Shown in pieces: positions 12,809-25,709 of a stretch of DNA of 64,000 nucleotides (within the stretch, counting starts at the first letter, position 1; every line of letters starts with the position of its first letter). The stretch lies in assembly GCF_000264905.1 (NCBI RefSeq), contig NW_006763146.1, forward strand, positions 687,587 to 751,586, in the 5' to 3' direction. The position numbers were made by a program, and so were the translations under genes. The DNA comes from Stereum hirsutum FP-91666 SS1. Taxonomy: Eukaryota; Basidiomycota; Agaricomycetes; Russulales; Stereaceae. Under the pieces are notes generated by a model. The model was not told where the DNA came from. It worked only from the letters and a program-made list of their open reading frames with translations, and did no database searches.

Positions 12809-14477
12809 ATGAAGTCCTTCGCTGCTCTCTTCGCTGCTGCTGCCCTTGCTATCCAGGCCTCTGCCCACTGTACGTTTTTGTTGAGTACGGAGCGTGTGGT
12901 ATATGATGACTGATGGTATTATGGCTCCCCGTTGGATTTTGGATAGATACATGGCCTGGGCTCATCAGTTCTGGCGCTACGTCTTCTGATTGGGACTACG
13001 TTCGGTGCGTCGACACGCAATACAGACGTCTCGTTGGCACGCTCTGACGCTCATACTTCGGGATCATGCCTGGATTAGCGAGACGAACAACTATGAGGAC
13101 CTTGGCCCTGTATGGTCGTTTACTCCAGTCCTACAAGTTATGCCACTGACTTTCGTGTCATTTCCTCAACATGATTAGATGACGGACGTTACGTCTGATG
13201 ACGTTCGTTGCTACGACACTGCGATGTCGGGTACTACGGCTTCGACTGCTAGTGTTGCCGCAGGTGACACTATTGGACTCACCGTCCATGGAAACCCGTC
13301 CAACCTCTACCACCCTGGTGTAAGTACGCTCTTCAAGTTCAAAGCGGTGTTGTTTTCTCCTACGTGAACTGTACCTTACTGATTATGTTTTGTTTTGTGT
13401 GACACGATGCCACATTAGGTCGTGAACGTCTACATGGCGCAAGCTCCATCTGGTACCGACGTCGCTGACTGGGACGGTTCTGGAGATGTTTGGTTCAAGG
13501 TACGTAGTACAAATCTACGAAGCACATATTATATTTCGCTGCGTATGAGGCTGATAGGCATGACTTGTCGTTGTCAAGATCTTTGAAATCTCAGCCGTCA
13601 CGGACGGAGGCTCGACCATCACTTTCCCCTCTCAAAGTGAGTACTCCACAACGTTCAATGCCGGTGTCGAATGCCACTGACCGGTACCATTAATTGGCAC
13701 CAGATATGTCTTCCGTCTCGTTCCCTATTCCGTCTGAGACTCCCTCTGGACAGTGCGTGTATAGGCTGCCTTTATACTGCGCTGAGATGGCTGACAGACT
13801 ATTGGATAGGTACTTGGTCCGCATCGAGCACATCGCCATCCACAGCGCGTCTTACTACGGAGGTGCTCAGGTATGCACATTCCTGAGTGTCATGCTGAAT
13901 ATAAATATATTCCCGATTGAATTGATATCGCACAGTTCTACATCGGCTGCGCTCAAGTCGAGGTCACTGGAGGTACGAAACGGTGCTTTCACTCGACATT
14001 GATGAGTCGCAGAAGTTGATATTATTTTTTAATTGAAAACAAGGTGGAAGCGGTACACCCGGTCCTCTCGTCTCCTTCCCAGGAGCTTACACTGTGCGTG
14101 TCATACTCAATCTGACTGCCGCCTGCAATGCTGATATGACCTCTATCGTCGTAACAGGGCTACGTGAGTTGAACTCCAGCTTCCGAGTCTGCTCCGGGTA
14201 TGGTATACGTTACTGACCACCAACTTGAACATCCGCTTCGTTAACAGGAGCCCGGCATTCTGTGCGTAAACTGTCATATCTATTTCTGGTTCTTCTGATC
14301 ACTCACAAATTCTCGAATTAAATCTAGCATCGACATCTACTACCCCATCCCAGCCAACTACACTCAGGTGAGTATAACTTCCATTCATTCCTTCGCTGCT
14401 GTTCCACCAAATGTTTATGATACATCGTTATTGACTTCTTGCTCTAGCCCGGTCCTGCTGTGTGGCCTGCTTCTTAG
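12809..14477 (+). CDS. AA9 lytic polysaccharide monooxygenase, 238 aa
   Basis: Secreted copper enzyme that oxidatively cleaves cellulose or related glucans. Fourteen exons: 12809-12869, 12947-13004, 13079-13109, 13179-13319, 13419-13499, 13579-13636, 13704-13752, 13810-13870, 13936-13972, 14044-14093, 14158-14163, 14248-14261, 14328-14367, 14448-14477; 717 nt in frame. The signal peptide (MKSFAALFAAAALAIQASA) ends just before His20, which becomes the N-terminal copper-ligand His of the mature enzyme. The second histidine-brace His is probably that in NLYHPGV, and the axial Tyr lies in QFYIGCAQ. Conserved Cys occur in VRCYD and IGCAQ. The C-terminus GPAVWPAS is typical of the family, and there is no CBM1. 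Exon 11 is only 6 nt (Gly-Tyr). It lies about 1.4 kb upstream of a secreted beta-glucosidase. Confidence 0.95.
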
Positions 14478-15780
14478 ATATCCAAGAAGCTCTTGGGAAT
14501 TCGAGCGGAGACGGAAGAGATGTGTGGCTTCTTGCGTGGACGTCGGGAAGAATGTATGTTTAGTTTTGAATCCATTTTCTTTGGGATATTGCGGTGCTGT
14601 GATCTACATACGTGTGCGTACGAGATGTGAGGGTGCCCCAACTGATGAACGATAGCATCCCAGACGAACAGAGGAGGAAGTATGATGCGTCAAGCCTACG
14701 CTGATACTATGTGAGAGATACTAGTAGAAACAAGGGTTGTGGGCGTCCTGTGCTTATTATTCCTTATGAGTCGTCGTTCTGAAATTCGTCTGAAATCCTC
14801 CCGTTTGGATGAAATTTCGGGTTTGGAATGTCCGGATGACGAACTTGTTCCTGCTCAGTGTTCCCGGTACCGTTTCGTCATTGACTCCGGAGATGTTGAA
14901 CGAAGACTGTCAAGATCAAATCGAGGTAGACAAGAGGAAAGTCATTTCAAACCACTGCGTACCATCAAGTCTTTTATTTACCGTACTTCAATGTCTAGTG
15001 TATTGGCGGTGATCAACGAGCGTCTTCGGTCCGAAGCCGAGACAAACCTGCCAAAAGCAGTTAGCGGCCGCTCGGGGCTTTCTCGGGACTCGGAACGAGT
15101 GGACAGTTCAAAGTCCGTTTTCCGAGCCTTGGAAGGAGGAGATGGCCGCTGCAGAAACGTTCATGCTCCTCGACGTTCGGTATCCTGCAACCCCTGAGGC
15201 CGATGCTCTCGATGTGTATTCGTTTGGCTGTCTGTCTAGATTGCGTCGGTGTTCGTCGGGCTCCTCGAAGTGTCTGGATGACGGTACACACGAATTGGAT
15301 GCGAGGCCATCTGGAACGGGGCGAGATGAAGCTTGAAGTACTTACACGCATACGTACTCGCCATCTCCCGACTCGTTCAGAGCCCCATCATCATTTGACT
15401 TTCCTCCACGCAAACCATAGGAGTGTGGCTGACATTAGCTGGTATTCTCTAGCTGGTATTCTTTCCCCAACCGACCCCATCGTTCTAACGGAGCCTTTTA
15501 CTACGAGTGCGGGGGATAAGCCCTCCGTGGGGGATTGGCCATCAAGGGGAGCGCAGTCGTCGGCGGGGAAAGGACTTCATGACGTCGCACCCCGGACTTT
15601 CGTTTCTTCTCCCGCTCGACCCGTCCGTCCGTCCCACCTCCTGTCCGTCCACGGAACATGGCTTACCCAAAGGCCGTACCAAGAAACAGACGCGCTCGAT
15701 ACCGACGCCCGACTCCTAGTCGAGCCATGTCTTCGCCGCCCTTGAATCATTGCACCGTTTACAGTCATCATCGGTTCGTT
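14478..15780. other. intergenic between AA9 and GH3 genes
   Basis: Several overlapping open frames exist on the plus strand (about 14.7-15.7 kb), but none has a recognisable domain, signal or splice-supported continuation. I see nothing I can name. Confidence 0.45.
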
Positions 15781-15790
15781 TATATATAAG
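15781..15790 (+). promoter_or_regulatory. TATA box of GH3 gene
   Basis: TATATATAAG lies 92 bp before the GH3 start codon at 15882, followed by a G-rich run. Confidence 0.55.
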
Positions 15791-15881
15791 GGGGGAGGGC
15801 GTACGACATGGGCCCCCAAGGTTGCTTTTGCCTGCCCCCTCGTGATCACTCGTCCCAGGCGCACCTTTGACTTTGACCATC

Positions 15882-18800
15882 ATGAAGTCCGCCGCATTCT
15901 TCAGTCTTCTGCTCGCGATATTCTCTTCCACTGCTGCTGTTCATGCTCTTCAACGACGCGATGACCTAGACAGTATCAACTACGAGAAATGGCCTGCCAG
16001 TACGTGCCTCCTCTGTCCTTAATCCCTTCAAGTACTCCAACCCTCATTCGTACTTTCAGAAACTTCCGATGGTGGCAAGGCCTGGTCGAGCGCGTGGTCC
16101 AAAGCCAGCAGCATCGTCGCCGAAATGACAGTCGACGAGAAAGCTCAGTTCATCACCGGCGACAACGGACGATGTGTCGGCTACCTCAACGGGATCGACC
16201 GTTTGAACATCTCTGGGATATGCTTGGAGGATGGACCGGTCGGTATCCGGCCTGTGCATGGCGCGTCGCAGTTCCCTGCTGGGTTGACTACCGCGGCTAC
16301 TTGGGACCGCGATTTGATGTATCAGAGGAGTTATGCGATGGGAAAAGAGTTTTTGGATGAAGGTTTGTTTGTCTGTCGTCATGTCATGATCATACTTCCG
16401 CCCGTTTTAGATTTCGCTCTAACTTCGAATGCGGGATGAACTTTGCCGGTTATGTTAGGCGTCAATATTGCGCTTGCGCCTGTGACTGGTGGACCACTTG
16501 GTCGTTCGCCCTTGGCGGGTCGTAACTGGGAGGTTCGTACTCTAGCATCCCTGCAGCTGAGGAGCTATCGTTGCTTACGAGTAGACTCCAGGGATGGTTC
16601 GTCGACCCGTACGCTACCGGCGAGGCCAGCTATCAAAGCATCAAGGGTCTGCAAGACTCAGGCGTCGCCGCTACCTCTAAGCACGTAAGTACCCGAACCA
16701 TACTCTTTACACTTTTACCCTTGCTGAGTCTGGGCCCCGTGCAGTTCATCGGCTACGAGCAAGATACCTACAGAAATCAATATAATCAGACCGAAGGTGG
16801 GGATAGTTTTCTCTGTCTCTCTCTGGTAGATACCTAATGACTCGCGTACTTATTTGGGCTGGCCTGATCAACAGCGTACAGCGTCTTCCCCGCGGGCGAA
16901 CAACGCTCGTAAGTACCTACTCACTTCAACATATGACGTCATCGAGCGCTCATCTCAACTTGAACTTGAACGTGCATTGCAGGATCTCCTCGAACTTCGA
17001 CGACAAGACTACACATGAAGTATACCTCTGGAGTTTCGCCGAGGCCGTCCGTGCCGGTGCTGCCTACGTGATGTACGTCTCTACCTCTCCCCGTCCATAA
17101 GTATCTCCAAGTGTTTGGGGACGGGACTGATCGAGGCCCTTGAAACAGGTGCTCGTATAACGAAGTCAACCAGACGCAAGCGTGCAATAATGCGTATACG
17201 CTTAATCATCTGTTGAAGACGGAGTTGAACTTCCAGGGAGGTATCATGGTGCGTAGTCTGTCCAGTGCTTTCTAAAAGAAAGAAAAAGAAAAGAGAAAGG
17301 TCTGATTGTGGCGTTCGTTCGGTGGGGTTGTAGAGCGATTGGGGAGGACAACATGATGATCTTAATTCTATGAACGGAGGCATGGACATCGTACGTTTTC
17401 GCCTCCTTCCTGCCCTTCCTGTTCACTCACTAATATCAACGACTCTCCTTTTGCCGTCTTATAGAGCATGCCAGGCTCAGGCTGGGACGGCCTCTGGGGC
17501 ACCTTCTGGGGCGACTCGCTCACCACCCTCGTGAACAACGGGTCCGTGACGGAGGACAGGCTGGACGATGCGGTCATCAGGCTGTTGACGCCGCTTGTGT
17601 CGTTGGGACAGGACACGAACCCACCTCCGGAGGTTTTGTTTGTGAGTTCTCTTTCTCCCTTCTCCATCCATTCTCTCCACTCTATTCCCTCACTTTTCCG
17701 GCCTCATGCATTTCCCGTCATCTCATGCATTTCCCGTCATCTCATGCATGTTTCGATATGGACGATTCTGACGATTTGAATGGCATGTTCGTAGAACGCC
17801 ATGGGCCAGCAATATTTCCCCTCGACCGTCGGGTACAGGAATGTCCGCCAGGCTTCGACGGCAGAGTTGATTCGCCAGATCGGAACGGATGGGATTACAC
17901 TGTTGAAGAACACGGGCGGATTACCGGTGAAAAATCCGCAGAGGATCGCGGTTCTCGGTTCGTACCCTTATCACAATAGAGCGTTATGATCGTGTGGAGA
18001 GCTGACTTGTCGGTGATTAGGTACCGATGCTGGTGACAATGAGCTGGGTCCTTCGGGATGTGGATCTGATCTCAACAGTTGCAGTTTTACTAACAATGTA
18101 AGCTTTCCACCTTATTTTGAAGCCACACGTTACTGACTGATGGGCGCCACCTTAGAACGGAACGCTCAGCATGGCCGGTGGTAGTGGATACGCATACGCC
18201 CCTTGGATTGTTTCGCCTCTTGAAGCTATTCAAGCTCGTGTCAGGAAAGAAGGTGCCGAGGTACGCGCTTCTTCCTCTCCTTCCATCCACTTCACGACTT
18301 GAATCGGACACTCACGCCATATTCCGTTTCGGCACCAGATCGGCTGGGTCCTCAACGACACAGACTACGACTCCGTGACCGCCCTCGTCTCCACCTCCGA
18401 CGTCACCTTCGTCTTCGTGAACGACTATTCCACCGAAGGCCGCGACCGCGCCGACATCTCGCTCGACCACTCCGGCGACGCGCTCATCGCTTCCGCTGTC
18501 AACTCTTCGTCGAACGTCGTAGTGGTGATGCATATACCAGCCGTCGTGGATGTGGAGAAGTGGATCGATAATGAGAATGTGACGGCGGTGGTGGCGGCGT
18601 GGTTGCCCGGCGAGGAGAGCGGGGCGGCGTTGGTTCCTGTGTTGTGGGGCGATGTGGCGCCGAGTGGGAAGTTGCCGTTTACGTGGGGGAAGAATCTGAG
18701 TGATTATCCTGTGAGTTTCTTTGCTTTTTTCTTTTTTCAAGGTGTGGTGCGGTGTGAGTGGTGAACTGAAGGGTTTTTTGTGTAGCCGAACGGGATCATT

Positions 18801-19574
18801 TCAGACCCTGTCGTTGCGCCACAGGCGAACTTCACCGAGGGCGTTTTCATCGATTATCGTTGGTTCGACGCTAAGAACATTACTCCTCGTTACGGTACGT
18901 TTTTCACCTTCACTCACCGCACATCCGTTCACACACTCATCTACATCTACTCCCTCCCTCCCCCTTCCTTTATATATATCGAATAGAATTCGGCTTCGGA
19001 CTGTCCTACACCACCTTCTCCTACTCCAACATCAGCCTCGACTCGACCTTCAAAGCGGACTACACCGCCATCCAGGAGACCGCGGAGCCGTTCGAGGAGT
19101 ACGATGGGACGAACAGTCTTTATGATGTGCTTGCGACGGTTTCGGCGACGGTTTCGAATAGCGGGAATGTGACGGGGAGTGAGGTCGCGCAGTTGGTGAG
19201 TCCCCTTGTCGTTTTCCTCTTGTGAGGATAGCCGTTGACTATATTTTGTTTGCTCTGTAGTACGTCTCCATCCCGGAATCCGACCAGCCCCCGAAGGTCC
19301 TCCGCGGCTTCACCAAGATCAAGGATTTAACGCCTGGATCGACGGGTCTCGCGACGTTCGAGCTGCGTCGTAAGGATTTGAGCGTGTGGTCCGTCGAGAA
19401 GCAGACGTGGTATATCCCTGATGGGGAGTTCACGATCTCTGTTGGTGCGAGTTCGCGTGATCTGCCTTTGGTACGTTTTTTGTCTTTGTCGTTATGAGAC
19501 GGATGGTACTATGACGTCTGTTGTACTGATGCGTGTGTCTGTGTTTGTAGACTACGACTTGGTCGAGCTCATAG
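15882..19574 (+). CDS. Secreted GH3 beta-glucosidase
   Basis: Extracellular beta-glucosidase that releases glucose from cellobiose and short beta-glucans. About 18 exons by my splicing. The signal peptide begins [16 protein letters not shown]. The GH3 N-terminal domain contains [12 protein letters not shown], the [15 protein letters not shown] block, GRNWEGW and SKHFIGYEQ. The catalytic nucleophile is the Asp of SDWGGQHD at about 17335. The GH3 C-terminal domain contains [25 protein letters not shown] and [10 protein letters not shown] fibronectin type III-like domain ends the protein ([14 protein letters not shown], then RRKDLSVWS). Many N-glycosylation sequons are visible. The stop follows WSSS. 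An intron near 17,700-17,760 contains a tandem duplication of about 20 bp. No frame break was seen. Confidence 0.94.
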
Positions 19575-20200
19575 GACTAAGTAATTGAACTCCTGGACTG
19601 AACTTTCCGTTGCTTTTCGTGCTTTCTTTGGCTTCTCTTCGTCCAGACAATGTACCATCATTCCCCATTCAATACTTACTCATGATTCGCTTTTCACCTC
19701 ACCATTCACCATCCACCACTTCATGACTTACACAATATACGAACCCACGACTTTGACGACGTGAAAACAGTATACATAGCGTAGGCTCTCCATGCGTACA
19801 CTGCCGTGTGATGGGCTCTACTCTGAACCATACCTCTATCGATTATACTTACAGTTTATAATACCCCTTACTCAGATTAGTGGATTTCGATTTTGAAAAG
19901 ATGAAAGATCAAGAATGAAAAGAGTTCGTTCTGCGAAACTGAATTGTCGGTGGTAATGATAGGGCGTTCCAGCGAATCATCCATTTAGCTATAGAGAAGC
20001 GACGACGTATAATCGGGAGTTGGGTCTGAACGTTGATACTATTACTAGACTCGACATCATACCATATTGTAGACTCCTCTGCCAAGCACCCGTGATAGAG
20101 ACCGAGCCGTATATATCTACGGTGTTAGTGGTCAGATAGTATAATATATAACATTAGGATAACCTGGCGTGAACCGGTGTGCACTGTGGACTTACGTTGT
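19575..20200. other. convergent intergenic region (GH3 / NLR)
   Basis: 3' flanks of two converging genes; A/T-rich toward 20,150. Nothing supported. Confidence 0.5.
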
Positions 20201-23200
20201 CTACTCATCGGAAGACGCGGCATCAGGTTCTCCTGCCGCCGATTGTACTCCCCACTTCTGCCCCAACGCCTCTGCCAGAGAACGGAACTTCGTCATCTCC
20301 TCGTCATGGCCTAACTGACCCATACAATCTGCTACTCGTTCGAGAGCATGTATTTCCTCACTTACGAGTACAGTCGGTCTCATGTGAGGCGAGGCGTGAT
20401 AGAGTGCAAAACACTCCCTTGCAGACTGCAATGCATCTTCAGCGCGATGGGAATCATGATACCTGCAAGAAAGTCTGCAGAGGAAGAAGACCAGATTTGG
20501 ATTGAATGCGTCAGGGTGGTCCTGCATGAACTTGCGATAGATGTCAACTGCTTCCTCAATTGTTCTCAATGCATCCTCTCGACAGCCGACATCGGCAAGC
20601 CGCCTGGAGAGGTTGTGGAGGGACAAGGCGAGACCGGGATTGAATGCCTCGGGGCGATCCTGCGCGAGCTGGCGGCGGATGCGAACCGCCTCCTCTATTG
20701 CCCTCAATGCTTCCTCTCGACGACCGACATCTGCAAGCCGGTTGGAGAGGTTGTTGAGAGACTCAGCGAGGGCGGGATTGAATGCCTCGGGGCGGTCCTG
20801 CGCGAGCTGGCGGCGGAAGCGAACCGCCTCCTCGATGGCACTCAATGCATCCTCTCGACGACCGACATCTGCAAGGCAGGAAGAGAGGTTGTTGAGAGAC
20901 GAAGCGAGGGCGGGATTGAATGCCTCGGGGCGGTCCTGCGCGAGCTGGCGGCGGATGCGAACCGCGTCCTCAATTGCACTCAATGCGTCCTCTCGACGGC
21001 CGACATCTGCAAGCCGGTTGGAGAGGTTGTTGAGAGACGACGCGAGGGCGGGATTGAATGCCTCAGGGCGGTCTTGTGCGAGCTGGCGGCGCATGCGAAC
21101 CGCCTCCTCGATTGCACTCAATGCATCCTCTCGACGACCGACCTCTGCAAGCCGGATAGAGAAGTTATTGAGAGACAAGGCGAGGTCTGGATTGAATGCC
21201 TCAGGGCGGTTCTGCGCGAGCTGGCGGTAAATGCGAACCGCCTCCTCGATTGCACTCAATGCGTCCTCTCGACGGCCGACATCTGCAAGGCAGGCGGAGA
21301 GGTTGTTGAGAGAGTCGGCGAGGGCGGGATTGAATGCCTCAGGGTGGTCCTGCGCGAGCTGGCGGTGAATGCGAACCGCCTCCTCGATTGCACTCAATGC
21401 ATCCTCTCGACGACCAACATCTGCAAGGCAGGCGGAGAGGTTGTGGAGAGACTCAGCGAGGGCGGGATTGAATGCCTCGGGGCGGTCCTGCGCGAGCTGG
21501 CGGCGGAAGCGAACCGCCTCCTCGATGGCACTCAATGCATCCTCTCGACGACCGACATCTGCAAGGCAGGAAGAGAGGTTGTTGAGAGACTCAGCGAGGG
21601 CGGGATTGAATGCCTCAGGGTGGTCCTGTGCGAGCTGGCGGTAGATGCGAACCGCGTCCTCTGTTGCACTTAACGCGTCCTCTCTACGACCGATATCTCT
21701 AAGCCGGTTAGAGAGGTTGTGGAGAGACCACGCCAAATTAGGGGAGGCAAGGTTTTGTGCAATTGATGTGGTTTGTAATACAGGATGAACCTATTTAGTA
21801 CCGGATTCACATCAGTAATAGGGATGAAATAAGAGGTCAGACAAGGACATGTACCATAACCCATTGCCGCAGGTTGGTGAGAGCTGGAAACACATTCCTA
21901 AGACATACAAGCTCTACCCAGGAGATAACATAGGGAGAGAATGCGTCAAGTGCATCGATGTACTGCTTCTCCATAGGCGATTGCACGAGACAGATGTGTT
22001 CAAGCCAGAATCGGCATGCATACGCGATACTGTCAGGCACATCAACCACCGGAAGGGGTCGAAAGATGTATTCATCCCAGAATTTAGAGTATCCCAAACC
22101 GGGCACTCCCTCCTTCAATGTCTCAGTTAGAATGCCTAAGCATCGCAAACCAATCCGACGTGAATGCTCAGTCTCATTGATGAAGTATCTATTTGATCGT
22201 TCCCGGTGTGTGAGAAAATCATAGAGCGTCAGGTGGAGGAGCTGGATCGGTGTATCATCCGTCTTCCACTCAGTGAAAAGTGGCGAAAGAATATTGAGTA
22301 CTTCAGCGACGACACCGGCTGTATCACCTAGAAGATGTTCTAGTGACGATTTCGATAAGGGCTGCCGTGAGGCAACTATAGTGCCCACAACAAGTTGATA
22401 ACCTTGGACAAATTCGTCATCGTCCCATTTGCACGTCCCGAGGACGGTCATGTATAGCTCATCCATCCTTTCCTGGACGGGTGTGACACGTGTGCTGCTT
22501 TGTGAGAGGACCTCTTGGAGCTTCGCATCTCGTCCAATGAGCTTGACTCGCCCTATATAGTCCAGAGCTACAGATGCCCACGCGAATAGACCGCTAGCTT
22601 TTGCAACGAACGAGTGACATCGTTCGTCGCCAGGCCAATCGGAGCCGTCCAAGTCGTGATCGATTGCAATTGTGGCAAATCGTTCACGGACGTAGGTCGA
22701 TATATCCGACAGGTTATCGGCATCCTCGAGCTCGATTGTGATGTGGCGAACATGCTGCAGTGGTCGCAAGCGGCGGAGGAGAATCTTCTCCGGACGGGAA
22801 GTAACGAAGACACGGAATGTCGGAGGAAGTGCAGGAATTTGGTCGCGAAGAATGGTCATGAGGTCGTCATAATAATCCGAACATTCATCCAAAGCATCTA
22901 TGATCAGCAGTATGCGCTGATTGGCAAAGGTTGAAGCGTGATGTACTAGAAGTTCGTTGAACTGGCGTATAGGTGGCGCAGACGGAAGCTCTCGCTTCTC
23001 GTCTAGAGTGCTACACATGGAGGCCTTGAACTGTGGATTGAGGCCGCTGAGAAGATGCATGAGGGTGCCTACGAAGGCTCGTGGGTTGTTCCTATCGCTG
23101 ACAGCACGCTCAAAGAAGAACGAAAGAAGGACGACGTCTCTGGATGATGCATCGAAAGCGACTGTATGTGCAAAAGCAGTCTTCCCTGCGCCGGGAGGTG

Positions 23201-24769
23201 CAGTGAGCCAGAAGATGCTCGCTTTGTCATCCTCGGTGTCGAACCAAGACGAGAAATTTTGCAGCAAAGAGGTCCGAGTTCCGCGCATGCAGGCCCGGCT
23301 TTGATTCCAAGTTGCGTCGCGGGCGAAGGGCAGCTGTAATAGCACGGCTTCCTGTCTTGCAGAAGCACTTTCTTTCCTGCTGTCCTGGACTATACCAAAT
23401 TGAAACGTAAGAGATTTGGACCAAAACCAAAGCATAACACTCACCTTCCTTCCGGGTATCAACGATGACGGCGGTGTCGAATTCTTGTCGCAATTCGCGC
23501 ACCTTTCTTCGACATTCTTCAAAACGAGTCTTCATATTGGTGAACGGTGCTACGATTGCACGTGCTTCAATCGAACATCAACTGTCCGTTGCTTTCCCCT
23601 GTGATAAAGGTGTGGACATCTCACCTGCAAATCGGTGCGCCATGCATGTGTCTATCAAGCAAGCCCCCTCTTGAGTTAATACCACAGCTCGTAAGACTAT
23701 ACTCTCTCTCCCACCGACTGGTGCTAGATCCTTGCATGAGGCTACGTAGGCGAGCATGGCAGAAATCTCTTCCGCGAGCTGTCGAGCATCTGCATCCAGC
23801 TCCTGCTGAGCCTTAGCAGCCTATGAAGCATGTTTAAACGCAAACAGATGACCATGAGGCACATAATATCGACAAAATCTGAGACCAACCTTGTAGAGAC
23901 AGGTTACGACAGTCCAGGCGACTTTGATCATCGGATGGGCCTGTTCCAGTTGGAAAAATGAGCGCTAAACTATCTTGGCCCAGGCTACTATTGACCATGT
24001 GAAGAACGTACCGTTGATAGCTCGTCCCCCACTTTGACCACAGCGTCCAACATTGCGACCAAGACCCCAATGACCTGCTCGCTGTCGAGCTTCTTTGCAC
24101 CCTCAGCGATTGATTGAGCCTGGGTGCCAATAGACACCGCAGTATCCACAGTGCCAGAGACCGTGGAGGTGAACTTGCTAGCGTCCCGCTGCGCAAGAGT
24201 CAGACGAGAGTTTGCGAGAGAAGACGTGGCAGCGTCGAGTCCTAGGTCGTCGAGAAACGTAGGCGGGGTATCGTCGATGACAATGCGAAAGAAGCACTCG
24301 ATGGGATCGGCTTTTGAGTCGACGGGTACTAGTTTGATCGTCTTCCCTGTGCTGCCTGTCTCTGTCCTGTTAGAAGTCTGTGGGTGTAAGGATTTTATGA
24401 CGGTGCAAGTACCTTCCGGCAGAAGCTCGATAACTAAGCCCTCGTACTCTCCGAGAGCACGATTTCCGATACTCCCGATGCGGCTCTTATAGAGAATGCG
24501 AACGTGGAGAATCGATGAAGGGCGGACGTTCGTGCTTGAGAACCACCGTATCAGTAACTCCATCGAGACGACATGACGTCCAAATCTTACAATTTCATGC
24601 TTTGGATTGCCTGGAGCCGTGTCTTATTGGCAGAATCCTTCGCTCCAACGCTCTTCTGAGCAGTCAAGCCATCGATGTCGACCTCCAGGCGCGTCCTGGG
24701 CAAATTCTTCTCATCCAGACCAGCCGTAACCGCGAAATCTACCACATAGCGAACGCGCTTCAGCTCCAT
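20201..24769 (-). CDS. Fungal NOD-like (STAND) protein: C2-like, NACHT, TPR repeats, 1380 aa
   Basis: NLR-type protein, in fungi associated with heterokaryon incompatibility or sensing of non-self. Exons (high to low): 24769-24591, 24534-24413, 24361-24012, 23940-23890, 23820-23625, 23564-23445, 23389-21855, 21790-20201; 4143 nt in frame, no stop. A C2-like N-terminus (about residues 1-130) is followed by a helical linker. The NACHT domain is in exon 7: Walker A APPGAGKTAFAHT, Walker B ILLIIDALDEC, and VFVTSRPE (sensor region). A winged-helix-like stretch includes PIQLLHLTLYDFL. The last exon encodes ten TPR-like units of 46 residues, nine similar and the last divergent, with a consensus including NNLS, GRREDALSAIEEAV and QDRPEAFNP. 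The C-terminal tail is acidic. No effector domain such as HET or a lipase is seen N-terminally; the C2-like region may serve that role. The ligand is unknown. Confidence 0.93.
20520..21750 (-). repeat. 138-bp tandem coding repeat array (TPR-like)
   Basis: About nine units of 138 bp (46 codons) lie in the last NLR exon. Units at 20801 and 21491 are identical by eye for over 100 nt although five units (690 bp) apart. The same array makes a long antisense open frame on the plus strand. Confidence 0.93.
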
Positions 24770-25709
24770 GGTGAGGAAAGGTTGGAGATATGCGAACCGG
24801 ATAGTGTCACCGTCATTCCATCTGCGTTTATTCCGGCTAGAGATGGGGACGCGTTGGCAGGCCTAGGAAGTCCGAATATTGCAATTTACATCAGTAAAGA
24901 CGGCTCCTAGCAGAACAGAGACATGACGTACTCGACAACTAGACCTGGTTTGATCTTGTGCATAGTGATAACTATCTCTGGATGTACTGAGGAAGGCGAC
25001 GCGGTGGTTAATGCGAAGGGCAAGAAGCGCCGAAAGTGTCGTCTCTGAGCATGGGCCTGAGGCGCTGTGGGCTGAGGGTAAGTAGCGTGGGGATGAGGAG
25101 GCAGTACAGACACGGGAATCCTAAGAAAAGATATATCCAGGCTTCATCCACAGCCTCGGTGTTTGAGAGCAAAACGTTTACAAGGTGCTCTATAAGTATA
25201 GCATGCCGTGAATCAGTCCAGGATGAACCATATATTCTTAACATTTATTGAGGCTATAGAGCGGGGGAAGCCTGAGTAGACGGGAATTTCGAGAATAAAG
25301 GAGACACCTAGGCTTCACTCACAGCCTCGGCATTTGAGAGTAAAGGTGATCAATGATAAGTATCATATATGGCGCATCACGATTCAGCTCAAGGTGAACT
25401 CAGTCTATTTTCTCCGTAGATTATGCATTTACCAGTGCGTCAGGAGAAGGGAAGTCCGAGAGAAAAGCAAGCGAGCCTGTCCCTGCAACTTGGGAGAGTT
25501 TATGATCGTGGGAAACATCACCTTCGAACTTAGCCCCTGATTAAGTGGCCCAGCATTCCTTGCCTTACTCCAAGTTACTCCGGTGCTCTCGTCAACCACA
25601 CTCTTGCCTCACGAACGAAACAATCGACCAAACATGGCCTCTCATGATTGTGCTGTCATCCATCTCCATGACTTCCTGAACAACCAATTCTGATATTGAT
25701 ATTCTCGTC
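24770..25709. other. NLR upstream region
   Basis: Shared 5' region between the NLR (-) and the small plus-strand gene. Short open pieces on the minus strand (24,910-25,240) end or lack motifs. It holds a direct duplication at 25111-25360. Confidence 0.5.
25111..25360. repeat. direct duplication, about 90-bp units
   Basis: A unit at about 25111-25205 recurs at about 25272-25360. Shared blocks are ACGGGAAT, CAGGCTTCA/TAGGCTTCA, CACAGCCTCGG and TTTGAGAG, and both units end near AAGTA. Function unknown; it lies 340-590 bp upstream of the NLR start. Confidence 0.7.

Noticed and set aside
20348..21673. 441-aa plus-strand open frame, Cys-rich and repetitive
   Set aside because: It is the antisense of the TPR repeat array; each 138-bp unit keeps the frame open. 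The sense strand carries the recognisable NLR.
20520..21750. Regular repeat array considered as CRISPR-like or satellite DNA
   Set aside because: Units are 138 bp, without spacers, and encode TPR-like helices in frame.
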